Shown here: positions 26,362-35,523 of the stretch, in pieces
How positions within the stretch are numbered: the stretch's first letter is position 1
Layout: each line of letters begins with the position of its first letter
NCBI RefSeq assembly: GCF_018130785.1
Contig: NZ_JAFCJT010000004.1
Span: forward strand, 236,501-300,500
Source: Bradyrhizobium liaoningense
Lineage (GTDB): Bacteria; Pseudomonadota; Alphaproteobacteria; Rhizobiales; Xanthobacteraceae
Reading direction: 5' to 3'
DNA length: 64,000 nucleotides
Program-made: the position numbers and the translations under genes
The notes under the pieces: generated by a model
What the model was told of the DNA's origin: nothing
Seen by the model: only the letters and a program-made list of their open reading frames with translations
Database searches by the model: none

Positions 26362-28047
26362 ATGGAGCGCATCTGGCTCAAGCAATATCCGCCCGGCGTG
26401 CCTGCTGACATCGAGCCGACCCAATACGCATCGCTGGTCGACCTGCTGGAGGAGAGCTTCACCAAGTTCGCCGACCGCAAGGCGTTCATCTGCATGGACA
26501 AGTCGATCAGCTATCGCGACCTCGACCAGATGTCGCTGGCGCTCGCTGCCTATTTGCAGGGTCGCGGTCTCCAGCGCGGCGCCCGCGTCGCGATCATGAT
26601 GCCGAACGTGCTGCAATATCCGGTCGCCACCGCCGCCGTGCTGCGCGCCGGTTTCGCGGTGGTCAACGTCAACCCGCTCTATACGCCGCGCGAACTCGAG
26701 CACCAGCTCAAGGATTCCGGCGCCGAAGCCATCATCGTGCTGGAGAATTTTGCCCACACGGTCGAGCAGGTGATCGCGAAGACGCAGGTGAAGCACGTCA
26801 TAGTCGGCAGCATGGGCGACCTGCTCGGCTTCAAGGGCGTGATCGTCAACCTCGTCGTCCGCCGCGTCAAGAAGATGGTGCCGGCCTGGTCGCTGCCGGG
26901 TGCGGTGTCCTTCAACGACGCGATCTCGGCCGGCCGCGGCCTTACGTTCAACAAGCCGAAGCTGTCGCCGGGCGACGTCGCCTTCCTGCAATATACCGGC
27001 GGCACCACCGGCGTCTCCAAGGGCGCCACCCTGCTCCACCGCAACATCGTCGCCAACGTGCTGCAGAACGATGCCTGGCTCCAGCCGGCAATGGCCGCGC
27101 CTCCGCATGTCGATCAGCTCATGATCGTCTGCGCGCTGCCGCTCTACCACATCTTCGCGCTGACGGCCTGCTACCTGCTCGCGGTGCGCGCCGGCGGCTG
27201 CAATCTGCTGATCCCCAATCCGCGCGACATCGCAGGCTTCGTCAAGGAGCTGGCGAAGTACCAGGTCAACAGCTTCCCGGCCGTCAACACGCTCTACAAC
27301 GGGTTGATGCACCATCCCGACTTCAAGAAGCTCGACTTCTCCAAGCTGAAGATCTCGAACGGTGGCGGCATGGCCGTGCAGCGCCCGGTGGCCGAGCAGT
27401 GGAAGGCCGTGACCGGCTGCTTCATCGCCGAAGGCTACGGCCTGTCGGAGACCTCGCCGACCCTGACCTGCAACCCGGCGACCACGACCGAGTTCTCGGG
27501 ATCGATCGGCATCCCCGTGCCCTCGACCTGGATCTCGATCCGCGACGACGACGGCAACGAACTGCCCCTCGGCCAAGCGGGCGAGATCTGCGCCAAGGGC
27601 CCGCAGGTGATGTCGGGCTACTGGAACAGGCCGGAGGAGACCGCCAAGGTGATGACCGCGGACGGCTATTTCCGCACCGGCGACATCGGCGTGATGGACG
27701 AGAAGGGCTACACCAAGATCGTCGACCGCAAGAAGGACATGATCCTGGTCTCCGGCTTCAACGTCTATCCCAACGAGATCGAGGAAGTGATCGCGAGCCA
27801 TCCGGGCGTGCTCGAATGCGCCGTGATCGGCATTCCCGATTCCAAGTCGGGCGAGGCGGTGAAGGCCTTCGTGGTCAAGAAGGATCCGAACCTCACGGCC
27901 GAGTCCGTGATCAAGTTCTGCCAGGAGCAGCTCACCGGCTACAAGGTGCCCAAGCACATCGAATTCCGCACCGACCTGCCGAAGACCAATGTCGGCAAGA
28001 TCCTGCGCCGGCAGCTCCGCGACGAGAAGAAGGCGGAGGCGGCGTAG
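26362..28047 (+). CDS. fadD: Long-chain fatty acid--CoA ligase
   Basis: The 561-residue enzyme activates long-chain fatty acids for beta-oxidation or lipid remodelling at the inner membrane. It has LQYTGGTTGVSKGATLLHRN, the FACS motif region around FRTGDIGVMDEKGYTKIVDRKKDM, YGLSETSPTLTCNP and C-terminal Lys in NVGKILRRQLRDEKK. The opening MERIWLKQYPPGVPADIEP is characteristic of proteobacterial FadD. Length fits (about 560). A GAGGGGAG ribosome-binding site precedes the ATG. A DUF924 gene follows 16 bases later. Confidence 0.92.
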   Translation: MERIWLKQYPPGVPADIEPTQYASLVDLLEESFTKFADRKAFICMDKSISYRDLDQMSLALAAYLQGRGLQRGARVAIMMPNVLQYPVATAAVLRAGFAVVNVNPLYTPRELEHQLKDSGAEAIIVLENFAHTVEQVIAKTQVKHVIVGSMGDLLGFKGVIVNLVVRRVKKMVPAWSLPGAVSFNDAISAGRGLTFNKPKLSPGDVAFLQYTGGTTGVSKGATLLHRNIVANVLQNDAWLQPAMAAPPHVDQLMIVCALPLYHIFALTACYLLAVRAGGCNLLIPNPRDIAGFVKELAKYQVNSFPAVNTLYNGLMHHPDFKKLDFSKLKISNGGGMAVQRPVAEQWKAVTGCFIAEGYGLSETSPTLTCNPATTTEFSGSIGIPVPSTWISIRDDDGNELPLGQAGEICAKGPQVMSGYWNRPEETAKVMTADGYFRTGDIGVMDEKGYTKIVDRKKDMILVSGFNVYPNEIEEVIASHPGVLECAVIGIPDSKSGEAVKAFVVKKDPNLTAESVIKFCQEQLTGYKVPKHIEFRTDLPKTNVGKILRRQLRDEKKAEAA

Positions 28048-28063
28048 GCCGCGCCTCGGGCTC

Positions 28064-28618
28064 ATGACTGACGTCGGCGACATCACGCCATCAGGCATTC
28101 TCGCCTTCTGGCGCCAGGCCGGTCGCGAGCGCTGGTACAAGCACAGCGACGCCTTCGACGCGGAGGTCCGGCGTCGCTTTCTTCCGCTTTGGAAGAGGGC
28201 AACCGCCGGCGAGCTGGCCTCCTGGGAAGAAAGTGACGAGGGCGCGCTCGCGCTCGTCATCGCGCTCGACCAGTTTCCCCGCAACATGTTTCGCGGCACG
28301 CCGGAAGCCTTTGCCAGCGACGCGCTGGCGCGCGACGTCGCCCGCCGCGCAATCGCTCGGGGCGTCGATCGCAGGATCGATCCCATCCTGCTCGAATTCC
28401 TCTATTTGCCCTTCACGCATTCCGAGCACCTGCCCGACCAGTTGCATTGCGTCGCGCTATTTCAGAACACCGACAATGCCGAGAACCTGAAATACGCACG
28501 GCAGCATGCCGACATCATCCAGCGGTTCGGCCGCTTTCCCCACCGCAACCGCCTCCTCGACCGCGACACCACCGAGGAAGAACAGGCCTTCCTCGACGCC
28601 GGCGGTTTTGCCGGCTGA
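28064..28618 (+). CDS. DUF924 family protein
   Basis: The 184-residue protein matches DUF924: ILAFWRQAGRERWYKHSDAF near 12, LALVIALDQFPRNMFRGTPE near 61, and FLYLPFTHSEHLPDQLHCVA near 109. These are the most conserved family segments and form a helical bundle; the function is unknown. It begins 16 bases after fadD and is likely in its transcript. The longer upstream frame overlapping fadD is Arg-rich and not coding. Confidence 0.87.
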   Translation: MTDVGDITPSGILAFWRQAGRERWYKHSDAFDAEVRRRFLPLWKRATAGELASWEESDEGALALVIALDQFPRNMFRGTPEAFASDALARDVARRAIARGVDRRIDPILLEFLYLPFTHSEHLPDQLHCVALFQNTDNAENLKYARQHADIIQRFGRFPHRNRLLDRDTTEEEQAFLDAGGFAG

Positions 28619-28726
28619 TGACATAACGGTGAAGGACCGCGCCCCTCGCCGCCTCCCCCGCCGGCAATATTGTGCAGCGCCGCCGCACGGTCTAAAAAGC
28701 GGGACCGATTTTCAGGGAGACTGACG

Positions 28727-29212
28727 ATGGCGATCCAGACTGGTGACAAGCTGCCCGAGGCGAAATTCCGCGTGATGACGGCGGAAGGCCCGCAGGTGAA
28801 GACCACCGACGATATCTTCAAGGGCAAGAAGGTGGCGCTGTTCGCAGTGCCCGGCGCCTACACCGGCACCTGCCACAAGATGCATCTGCCGAGCATCTTC
28901 CTCAACGCCTACGCCATGAAGGACAAGGGCGTCGACACCATCGCCATCGTCTCCGTCAACGACGCTTTCGTCATGAACGCCTGGAAGCGCGACACCGACC
29001 AGCGCGACGAGGCCATCTTCCTCGCCGACGGCAATGCCGACTTCGCCAAGGCGATCGGCATGGAGCTCGACGCCTCCGGCAACGGGCTCGGCATCCGCTC
29101 CAAGCGCTATTCGATGCTGGTCGAGGACGGCGTGGTCAAGAAGCTGAACCTCGAAGCGATGCCCGGCAAGGTCGAGGTGTCCGGCGGCGATACGCTGCTG
29201 GGGCAGCTGTAA
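28727..29212 (+). CDS. Peroxiredoxin (Prx5 type)
   Basis: The 161-residue thiol peroxidase belongs to the Prx5/AhpC-TSA group that reduces hydrogen peroxide and alkyl peroxides. The peroxidatic site is PGAYTGTCHKMHLPS with the P-x3-T-x2-C arrangement; the more usual Prx5 text is PGAFTPTC, so Gly replaces Pro before TC. The segment VDTIAIVSVNDAFVMNAWKR is conserved in the subfamily. A clear resolving cysteine is not evident, suggesting a one-Cys mechanism using glutathione or glutaredoxin. The ATG at 28727 is preceded by AGGGAGA. Confidence 0.88.
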   Translation: MAIQTGDKLPEAKFRVMTAEGPQVKTTDDIFKGKKVALFAVPGAYTGTCHKMHLPSIFLNAYAMKDKGVDTIAIVSVNDAFVMNAWKRDTDQRDEAIFLADGNADFAKAIGMELDASGNGLGIRSKRYSMLVEDGVVKKLNLEAMPGKVEVSGGDTLLGQL

Positions 29213-29246
29213 GCTTAGGCCAGATCTCCTTCCAAGCGGGAAGTGC

Positions 29247-29339
29247 CGTAGGGTGGGCAAAGGCGCGTCAGCGCCGTGCCCACCGCGTTTCCTTGATTGA
29301 GAAGAAGCCGTGGGCACGCTTCGCTTTGCCCACCTTACG
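29247..29339. repeat. Intergenic palindrome, family F
   Basis: About 93 bases between the peroxiredoxin and rnhA stops. The left arm (gtagggtgggcaaaggcg) and right arm (cgctttgcccaccttac) are inverted repeats, each followed by an inner ...gtgcccac / gtgggcac pair. Elements with this text are common in Bradyrhizobium intergenic DNA. It separates two convergent genes and may help stop transcription on both strands. Confidence 0.8.
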
Positions 29340-29367
29340 CGACCGGGCGACGCCGATAGCGCGTCGC

Positions 29368-29832
29368 CTACTCCCCCACCCGCTGCTGCAAACGCGCCTT
29401 CACGATCCCGTCCCGCGCAAGCTGATCCGCGCGCTCGTTCTCGGGATGCCCGGCGTGGCCCTTGACCCAGTGCCAGCGCACATCGTGCTGCTTCAGCGCC
29501 GCATCCAGCCGCTGCCATAGCTCGACATTTTTCACCGGCTTCTTGTCGGCGGTGCGCCAGCCGTTGCGCTTCCAGCCGTGGATCCAGCCGGTGATGCCCT
29601 GCCGCACATACTGGCTGTCGGTATAGAGATCGACGGTGCACGGCTTCTTCAGCGCTTCAAGCGCGGAGATCGCCGCCATCAATTCCATCTGGTTGTTGGT
29701 GGCGTGGCGCTCGCCGCCGTTCAGCTCTTTTTCCTTGTCGCCGAACTTCAGGATCGCGCCCCAGCCGCCGGGCCCGGGATTTCCCGAGCAGGCGCCGTCG
29801 GTATAGATCGTGACGATGGGAAGCTCGCTCAC
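29368..29832 (-). CDS. rnhA: Ribonuclease HI
   Basis: The 154-residue enzyme cuts the RNA strand of RNA:DNA hybrids. The catalytic carboxylates are all present: Asp12 in [15 protein letters not shown], Glu51 in [10 protein letters not shown], Asp73 in LYTDSQYV and Asp137 in [11 protein letters not shown]; the basic handle [17 protein letters not shown] is intact. The start is a GTG at 29832 that overlaps the thrB stop by four bases, so translation is coupled. The gene order ispH-thrB-rnhA is conserved in Rhizobiales. Confidence 0.94.
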   Translation of the reverse strand: MSELPIVTIYTDGACSGNPGPGGWGAILKFGDKEKELNGGERHATNNQMELMAAISALEALKKPCTVDLYTDSQYVRQGITGWIHGWKRNGWRTADKKPVKNVELWQRLDAALKQHDVRWHWVKGHAGHPENERADQLARDGIVKARLQQRVGE

Positions 29833-30812
29833 GCGACCAGTCCTGACGGCATCAGCCCGTAATCGCGCGCGCTGGAAACGCCCTGGTGGAAGCGCAGCTT
29901 GCGAAAATATTCCAGCGGATCCTTCGGCTTGACCAGCGCGCCCGGCGGCACGTTGAGCCAGTCGACCAGCCGCGTCAGCAGGAAGCGGATCGCAGCGCCG
30001 CGCGCGAGCAGCGGCAGCGCGGCCTCTTCCGCCTCGGAGAGCTTTCGCACCCGGCCATAGGCATTGAGGAAGGCGCGCGCCTTGGTGACGTTGAACGAAT
30101 GATCCGGCTCGAAGCACCAGGCATTCAGGCAGATGGCGACGTCATAGGCCAGCATGTCGTTGCAGGCGAAAGTGAAGTCGATGATGCCGGAGAGCTTGTC
30201 ACCAAGGAAGAAGACGTTGTCGTTGAAGAGATCGGCGTGGATCACGCCCTCCGGCAGATTGCTCGGCCAGACCCCGCTCGAGAGATAGTCGAGCTCGGCG
30301 GCAAGAAACGCATGCAGGCCCGGCTGGACCTCATCGGCGCGGCTTGCCGCCGCGTCGAACAGCGGCCGCCAGCCGGACACTGACAGCGCATTGCCACGCT
30401 TGATCGCAAAATTGGCGCCGGCCAGATGCATTTTGGCCAGCCCCTCGCCGACGCCGGCACAATGGGCCGCGTTCGGCTTGCGCGGCCAGACGCCTTCGAG
30501 AAAGGTGATGATCGCGGCCGGCCGGCCCGACAGCTCGCGCAGCGCCTCGCCGTCGTTCGCCTTCACCGGCAATGGGCAGTTGACGCCATGCTCGGCGAGA
30601 TGCGTCATCAGCGCGAGGAAGAATGGCAGATCGTTCTTTGCCACGCGCTTCTCATAGAGCGTGAGGATGAACGATCCTTTGGTGGTGTGCAGCAGGAAGT
30701 TGGAATTCTCGACGCCCTCGGCGATGCCCTTGTAGGAGAGCAATTCGCCGAGATCGTATTGCTTGAGGAAATCCGCTAGCTCGTCGGCGGCGACGTCGGT
30801 GTAGACCGCCAT
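29829..30812 (-). CDS. thrB: Homoserine kinase
   Basis: The 327-residue protein is the aminoglycoside-phosphotransferase-like homoserine kinase used by rhizobia, making O-phosphohomoserine on the threonine pathway. The start [20 protein letters not shown] is typical. The active-site text [17 protein letters not shown] (HxD...N) and the metal-binding [18 protein letters not shown] are intact; [15 protein letters not shown] is the nucleotide loop region. It begins seven bases after ispH ends and overlaps rnhA, forming a compact three-gene operon. Confidence 0.93.
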   Translation of the reverse strand: MAVYTDVAADELADFLKQYDLGELLSYKGIAEGVENSNFLLHTTKGSFILTLYEKRVAKNDLPFFLALMTHLAEHGVNCPLPVKANDGEALRELSGRPAAIITFLEGVWPRKPNAAHCAGVGEGLAKMHLAGANFAIKRGNALSVSGWRPLFDAAASRADEVQPGLHAFLAAELDYLSSGVWPSNLPEGVIHADLFNDNVFFLGDKLSGIIDFTFACNDMLAYDVAICLNAWCFEPDHSFNVTKARAFLNAYGRVRKLSEAEEAALPLLARGAAIRFLLTRLVDWLNVPPGALVKPKDPLEYFRKLRFHQGVSSARDYGLMPSGLVA

Positions 30813-30818
30813 GCAGAT

Positions 30819-31787
30819 TTACTCTGCAGCGGCTTCGGGGCGCACCGAGCGCGGCAGCGGGAAGAACTCGTTCTCTTCCGCGGCCGAGACCGTCTCCACA
30901 TGCAGCGTGTAGCGCTCGGCGAAGGCGTCCATGATCTCCTCGACGATCACTTCCGGCGCGGACGCGCCCGCGGTGATGCCGAGGCTCGAGATGTTGCCGA
31001 ACTTGTCCCAGTCGATGTCGGTGGCGCGCTGCGCCAGCACGGCGATCCGGCAGCCCTCGCGCTCGGCGACCTCGCGCAGGCGCTGCGAGTTCGACGAATT
31101 GGGAGCACCGACAACGATGAGCGCGTCCACCACCGGTGCCACCTTCTTCACCGCGAGCTGGCGGTTGGTGGTGGCGTAGCAGATGTCTTCCTTGTGCGGG
31201 CCGTTGATGTTCGGGAAGCGCTCCTTGAGCAGCGCCACAATCTCCGCGGTGTCGTCGATCGACAGCGTGGTCTGGGTCACGAAGGCAAGGTTGTTCGGGT
31301 CCTTCGGCGAGATCGTCTTGGCGTCCTCGGCGGTCTCGATCAGGGTTACCGCGCCAACCGGAAGCTGGCCGAGAGTGCCGACCACTTCGGGGTGGTGGGA
31401 GTGGCCGATCAGGAAGATTTCGCGGCCGCGCTTGAAGTGGATCGCGGCCTCGCGGTGCACCTTGGTCACCAGCGGGCAGGTCGCATCCAGCGAGAACAGG
31501 TTGCGGGACGTGGCGTCGGCCGGAACCGATTTCGGCACGCCGTGGGCCGAGAACACCACCGGCGCGGTGGTGTTTTCCGGGATTTCGGCGAGCTCTTCGA
31601 CGAAGATGGCGCCTTTTTTCTTCAACCCGTCGACGACATATTTGTTGTGCACAATCTCGTGGCGAACATAGACGGGGGCGCCGTATTTATCGAGCGCTCG
31701 TTCCACGGTGTCGATCGCCCGGACCACCCCGGCGCAGAAGCCGCGGGGAGAACAAAGCACGATCTTGAGGTCTGGTTTGGCTGACAT
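30819..31787 (-). CDS. ispH: 4-hydroxy-3-methylbut-2-enyl diphosphate reductase
   Basis: The 322-residue iron-sulfur enzyme makes isopentenyl and dimethylallyl diphosphate, the last step of the MEP pathway. The three cluster cysteines are in [24 protein letters not shown] and [11 protein letters not shown]. Substrate residues lie in [34 protein letters not shown] and [15 protein letters not shown]. The start at 31787 ([10 protein letters not shown]) is chosen over the ATG at 31811. First gene of the ispH-thrB-rnhA operon; a 265-base gap separates it from the divergent trcR gene. Confidence 0.95.
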   Translation of the reverse strand: MSAKPDLKIVLCSPRGFCAGVVRAIDTVERALDKYGAPVYVRHEIVHNKYVVDGLKKKGAIFVEELAEIPENTTAPVVFSAHGVPKSVPADATSRNLFSLDATCPLVTKVHREAAIHFKRGREIFLIGHSHHPEVVGTLGQLPVGAVTLIETAEDAKTISPKDPNNLAFVTQTTLSIDDTAEIVALLKERFPNINGPHKEDICYATTNRQLAVKKVAPVVDALIVVGAPNSSNSQRLREVAEREGCRIAVLAQRATDIDWDKFGNISSLGITAGASAPEVIVEEIMDAFAERYTLHVETVSAAEENEFFPLPRSVRPEAAAE

Positions 31788-32052
31788 TGAGCGATCTCGG
31801 GACCGAATCACCCGTTTCGCCTTCTGGCGGGGGCGGTCAATGGATGGAATAGGGCTTAAAAGGGTCTGTTAGGACTTTACAGGCGCTTCCAAGGGAATTG
31901 GGCCCCCTTTCGGGCGCTGTCAAGGCACTATCTATAGCAGAACCATTGCGTGGCTAGCCCCTCCGGGCTTATATAGCGCGAATTCCCTGTCATCGCTGAT
32001 GACCACCGGTTTCGCCTCCAGAGGGGTGGGCGAAGCACAAAGGAGATTTGCC

Positions 32053-32748
32053 ATGAGCAACGCACCTCTGATGCCCAAGGCGACCGCCGTCTGGCTGCTC
32101 GACAACACCGCGCTGACCTTCGACCAGGTCGCCGATTTCACCAAGATGCATCCCCTCGAGGTGCGCGCGATCGCCGACGGCGACGCTGCTCAGGGCATCA
32201 AGGGCATGGATCCCCTCTCCAACGGCCAGCTGACCCGCGAGGAGATCGAGAAGGGCGAGAAGAACCCGGACTACCGGCTCCGCCTTCAGGAGAGCAAGGT
32301 CGTGCTGCCGCCCCAGCCCAAGCGCAAGGGCCCGCGCTACACCCCGGTCTCCCGCCGCCACGAGCGCCCGAGCGCCATCCTCTGGCTGCTGCGCAGCCAT
32401 CCGGAGCTCAAGGACGCTCAGATCATGCGCCTGGTCGGCACCACCAAGAGCACCATCGCCAGCGTTCGCGACCGCACCCACTGGAACACCTCCCAGCTTA
32501 CCCCGATCGACCCGGTGACGCTCGGCCTTTGCTCGCAGATCGAACTCGATTTCGAAGTGGCGCGCGCGGCAAAGGAAAAGCCGATCGACGCAGCCTATGG
32601 CGGCGCCACCCTGCTGCCGGCCTCCGAAACCACCAAGAAGGACGAGTTCGAGCCGGCGGAGCGATCGAGCGACGACCTCAACGTCGACGCCGTGTTCGCC
32701 AAGCTGAAGACGCTCGGCGGCAAGAAGCAGGACGAGGAGGAGGAGTAA
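32053..32748 (+). CDS. trcR: DUF1013 / TrcR-type cell-cycle transcription regulator
   Basis: The 231-residue protein matches the DUF1013 family, of which Caulobacter TrcR is a cell-cycle transcription factor. Conserved text includes LMPKATAVWLLDNTALTFDQ near 6, DFTKMHPLEVRAIADGDAAQ near 30, GMDPLSNGQLTREEIEKGE and RPSAILWLLRSHPELKDAQI with VGTTKSTIASVRDRTHWN, likely a DNA-binding helix pair. The last 20 residues are acidic (QDEEEE). An excellent ribosome-binding site (AAAGGAG) precedes the ATG, and a strong terminator follows. It is monocistronic and divergent from ispH. Confidence 0.85.
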   Translation: MSNAPLMPKATAVWLLDNTALTFDQVADFTKMHPLEVRAIADGDAAQGIKGMDPLSNGQLTREEIEKGEKNPDYRLRLQESKVVLPPQPKRKGPRYTPVSRRHERPSAILWLLRSHPELKDAQIMRLVGTTKSTIASVRDRTHWNTSQLTPIDPVTLGLCSQIELDFEVARAAKEKPIDAAYGGATLLPASETTKKDEFEPAERSSDDLNVDAVFAKLKTLGGKKQDEEEE

Positions 32749-32785
32749 GGCTCTCCTCTCAATTCGTCATCGAACGCAATCAAAG

Positions 32786-32812
32786 CGCGGCGGGGAAACC
32801 TGCCGCGTTTTT
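32786..32812 (+). terminator. Rho-independent terminator of trcR
   Basis: A nine-pair stem (cgcggcggg with cctgccgcg, one G-U pair) closes a GAAA tetraloop and is followed by five T residues. It starts 37 bases past the trcR stop. Confidence 0.88.
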
Positions 32813-32869
32813 GCTTTGTCGACATGTTGCGATCGAAACGATCCGCGGGGCTGCGAGCGGGATGCCGCC

Positions 32870-33139
32870 TCAGGGCCGCTCGGGATGGTTCAGCATGTAT
32901 TCGCCGAGATCGCGCTGGCGGCGGTCGGCGCGCGCGGTCGCGGCGTTGCGCTGGACGTCACGGTCCTTGCGGCACGCCACATATTCGGGCGAGCCTACCG
33001 CATAGCCGCGGCTCTGGCAGACCGCGTCGTCATCGTCGCCGCCGACCGCCACCGGCGTCTGGTAGCGCGCGGAGCAGGCGGAGACAGCGATGGCGAGCAG
33101 CACGGCTGCAAGCAGGCGCGGCGCAGTGGCGAGAGGCAT
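32870..33139 (-). CDS. Small lipoprotein
   Basis: The 89-residue protein has a signal peptide with lipobox AVSAC (Cys22), so it is probably lipid-anchored in the outer membrane or periplasm. The mature region has two further cysteines (DAVCQSRGYAVGS, EYVACRKDRD) that could pair, then a charged helix (VQRNAATARADRRQRDLGEY). This pattern (C-x-x-RGY...Y-x-x-CRxxRD) recurs in small rhizobial lipoproteins; the role is unknown. It converges with trcR beyond its terminator. Confidence 0.8.
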   Translation of the reverse strand: MPLATAPRLLAAVLLAIAVSACSARYQTPVAVGGDDDDAVCQSRGYAVGSPEYVACRKDRDVQRNAATARADRRQRDLGEYMLNHPERP

Positions 33140-33218
33140 ACGAGGTCCCTTGTTGGCCGGCCCTGTTTAGCGCGGAATGAGGAGATTGTAAGTCCCTGGG
33201 CGTCGTTCCCCACGCGCT

Positions 33219-33322
33219 GTCATTCCCCGCGAAAGCAGGGAATCCAGTACTCTGCGGTCATTGGGTCACACAATTCCGGCCGCGGCGTACTGGATCACCC
33301 GCTTTCGCGGGTGATGACAGCG
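33219..33322. repeat. Composite palindromic repeat, family B, copy 1
   Basis: About 104 bases bounded by tgtcatt and atgacagcgga. Left hairpin ccccgcgaaagcaggg, right hairpin cacccgctttcgcgggtg; the flanks atccagta and tactggat pair across the element. The same plan occurs at 46224-46331. Confidence 0.82.
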
Positions 33323-33331
33323 GAGATCGCC

Positions 33332-35254
33332 TCACACCCTGCCCTTCAGCGCCTCGCCGATCTCGTCCAGCACCTTGGGATCCTCGATCGTGGCCGGCAT
33401 GGTCCAGGCCTCGCCATCGGCGATCTTCTTGATGGTGCCGCGCAAAATCTTTCCGGACCGCGTCTTGGGCAGGCGGCCGACGGTGATGGCGAGCTTGAAG
33501 GCGGCGACGGGGCCGAGCCGGTCACGCACCAGCGCGACGATCTCCTTCTCGATCTCGGCCGGAGCGCGCTTCACGCCGGCCTTGAGCACCAGGAAGCCGC
33601 AGGGCACCTCGCCCTTGATCGTGTCCTTGACGCCGAGCACGGCGCATTCGGCGACATCGGGATGCGAGGCAAGAATCTCCTCCATGCCGCCGGTGGAGAG
33701 CCTGTGGCCGGCGACGTTGATGATGTCGTCGGTGCGGCCCATGACGAAGACGTAGCCGTCCTCATCCTTGTAGCCGGCATCCGAGGTTTTGTAATAGCCG
33801 GGGAATTCAGTGAGGTAGGCCTCCTTGAAGCGCGCGTCCTGATTCCACAGCGTCGGCAGGCAACCCGGGGGCATCGGCAGCTTGATGACGATCGAGCCCA
33901 TGGTGTTGGGGCCGACGGGCTTTGCGGCTTCGTCGACGACGTCGACCTGGTAGCCCGGCATCGGCACCGTCGGCGAGCCATGCTTCACCGGCAGCATGCC
34001 GAGACCGACCGGATTGCCGGCGATGCACCAGCCCGTCTCGGTCTGCCACCAATGGTCGATCACCGGCACCTTGAGCTGCTGCTCCGCCCATTCCACCGTC
34101 GGCGGATCGGCGCGCTCGCCGGCGAGGAACAGCGTGCGGAATTGGGAGAGGTCGTATTGCCGGATGAATTTTCCTTCCGGATCCTCTTTCCGGATCGCGC
34201 GGAACGCGGTCGGCGCGGTGAAGAAGGCGACCGCTTTGTGCTCGCTGATGACGCGCCAGAATGCGCCGGCATCGGGCGTGCCGATTGGCTTGCCCTCGTA
34301 CATGATCGACGTCGCACCATGCAGCAGCGGGCCATAGATGATGTAGCTGTGGCCGACGACCCAGCCGATGTCGGAGCCACACCACCAGACCTCGCCCGGC
34401 TTGACGCCGTAGAGGTTGAACATCGACCATTTCACCGCGACGAGATGGCCGCCATTGTCGCGCACGACACCCTTGGGAATACCGGTCGTGCCCGAGGTGT
34501 AGAGGATGTAGAGCGGATCGGTGGCGGCGACGGGCACGCAAGCGGCCTTCTTGCCGTCGTTGATCGCCTTGCGGCGCAGGCTCGCCCAATCGTAGTCGCG
34601 GCCGGGCGTGAGGTCGCAGATGTACTGGGGACGTTGCAGCACGATGCAGGCCTTCGGCTTCGTGCCCGCAAGCTTGATCGCTTCGTCGAGCAGCGGCTTG
34701 TACTGCACGATCCGGCCGGGCTCGATGCCGCAGCTTGCGGAGAGAATGAGCTTTGGCTGCGCGTCATCGATCCGGGTGGCGAGTTCCTTGGCGGCAAAGC
34801 CGCCGAACACCACCGAATGCACCGCGCCGATACGCGCGCAGGCGAGCATCGCGACGACGGCCTCCGGCACCATCGGCATATAAAGAATGACGCGCTCGCC
34901 CTTGGCGACACCAAAATCCTGCATGATGGCGGCGAGCGCCTGCACCTCACCCAATAGCTCGGCATAGGTGAATTTGGTGACGCTGTTCGTCAGCGGCGAA
35001 TCATGGATCAGCGCGACCTGATCGGCGCGGCCACGTTCGACATGGCGGTCGAGCGCGTTGTAGCAGGTGTTGACGACGCCGCCCATGAACCAGCGGCCGT
35101 AGACACCCTGCGAGGCATCGAAGATCGTCTTCGGCGGCTCGATCCAGTCGATCTCCGTGGCCGCCTCGGCCCAGAAGCCCTGGGGATCAGCCAGCGAGCG
35201 CGCGTGGACCTCGTGATAACTGCTCTTCCCGTCGACGTTCCCTCGGACGCTCAT
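33332..35254 (-). CDS. prpE: Propionyl-CoA synthetase
   Basis: The 640-residue AMP-forming acyl-CoA synthetase resembles PrpE, activating propionate (and probably acetate) with ATP and CoA in the cytosol. The acetyl-CoA-synthetase N-terminal domain is present (PKTIFDASQGVYGRWFMGG), then AMP-binding YTSGTTGIPKGVVRDNGGH, WWCGSDIGWVVGHSYIIYGP, DHWWQTETGWCIAG, YKTSDAGYKDEDGYVFVMGR and the catalytic Lys in TRSGKILRGTIKK. Length and the GRWFMGG-type N-terminus favour PrpE over Acs. It is a single gene next to a palindromic repeat. Confidence 0.9.
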   Translation of the reverse strand: MSVRGNVDGKSSYHEVHARSLADPQGFWAEAATEIDWIEPPKTIFDASQGVYGRWFMGGVVNTCYNALDRHVERGRADQVALIHDSPLTNSVTKFTYAELLGEVQALAAIMQDFGVAKGERVILYMPMVPEAVVAMLACARIGAVHSVVFGGFAAKELATRIDDAQPKLILSASCGIEPGRIVQYKPLLDEAIKLAGTKPKACIVLQRPQYICDLTPGRDYDWASLRRKAINDGKKAACVPVAATDPLYILYTSGTTGIPKGVVRDNGGHLVAVKWSMFNLYGVKPGEVWWCGSDIGWVVGHSYIIYGPLLHGATSIMYEGKPIGTPDAGAFWRVISEHKAVAFFTAPTAFRAIRKEDPEGKFIRQYDLSQFRTLFLAGERADPPTVEWAEQQLKVPVIDHWWQTETGWCIAGNPVGLGMLPVKHGSPTVPMPGYQVDVVDEAAKPVGPNTMGSIVIKLPMPPGCLPTLWNQDARFKEAYLTEFPGYYKTSDAGYKDEDGYVFVMGRTDDIINVAGHRLSTGGMEEILASHPDVAECAVLGVKDTIKGEVPCGFLVLKAGVKRAPAEIEKEIVALVRDRLGPVAAFKLAITVGRLPKTRSGKILRGTIKKIADGEAWTMPATIEDPKVLDEIGEALKGRV

Positions 35255-35523
35255 TCCCGCGCTCCCGTTCCCTTTATTCGCCTAGCCTTGACCATGCGAC
35301 GGGACAGACGTCCCGCCATGACCCGGATCAAGTGCCGGCCTTGTTTGAGACGTATTTTCCCGGGAACGGGCCGCGGTTCAAGCTGAAAAGGATGGGCCTT
35401 TGGGAGGGAGGGAAGAAAGGCCATCGAGGCAAGCTGGAGCCACAGCAAAGGTGGGCCCTGTCCCCCTCTCCCTAAACCTCCCCCGCAAGGGGGGAGGGAA
35501 CGCAGCGTGCGCGTAGAGGCGCC

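Noticed and set aside
24799..28386. Very long open frame on the minus strand opposite dacA and fadD
   Set aside because: High GC removes stop codons; the frame spans two strongly supported plus-strand genes, has low-complexity composition and no domain, so it is a shadow.
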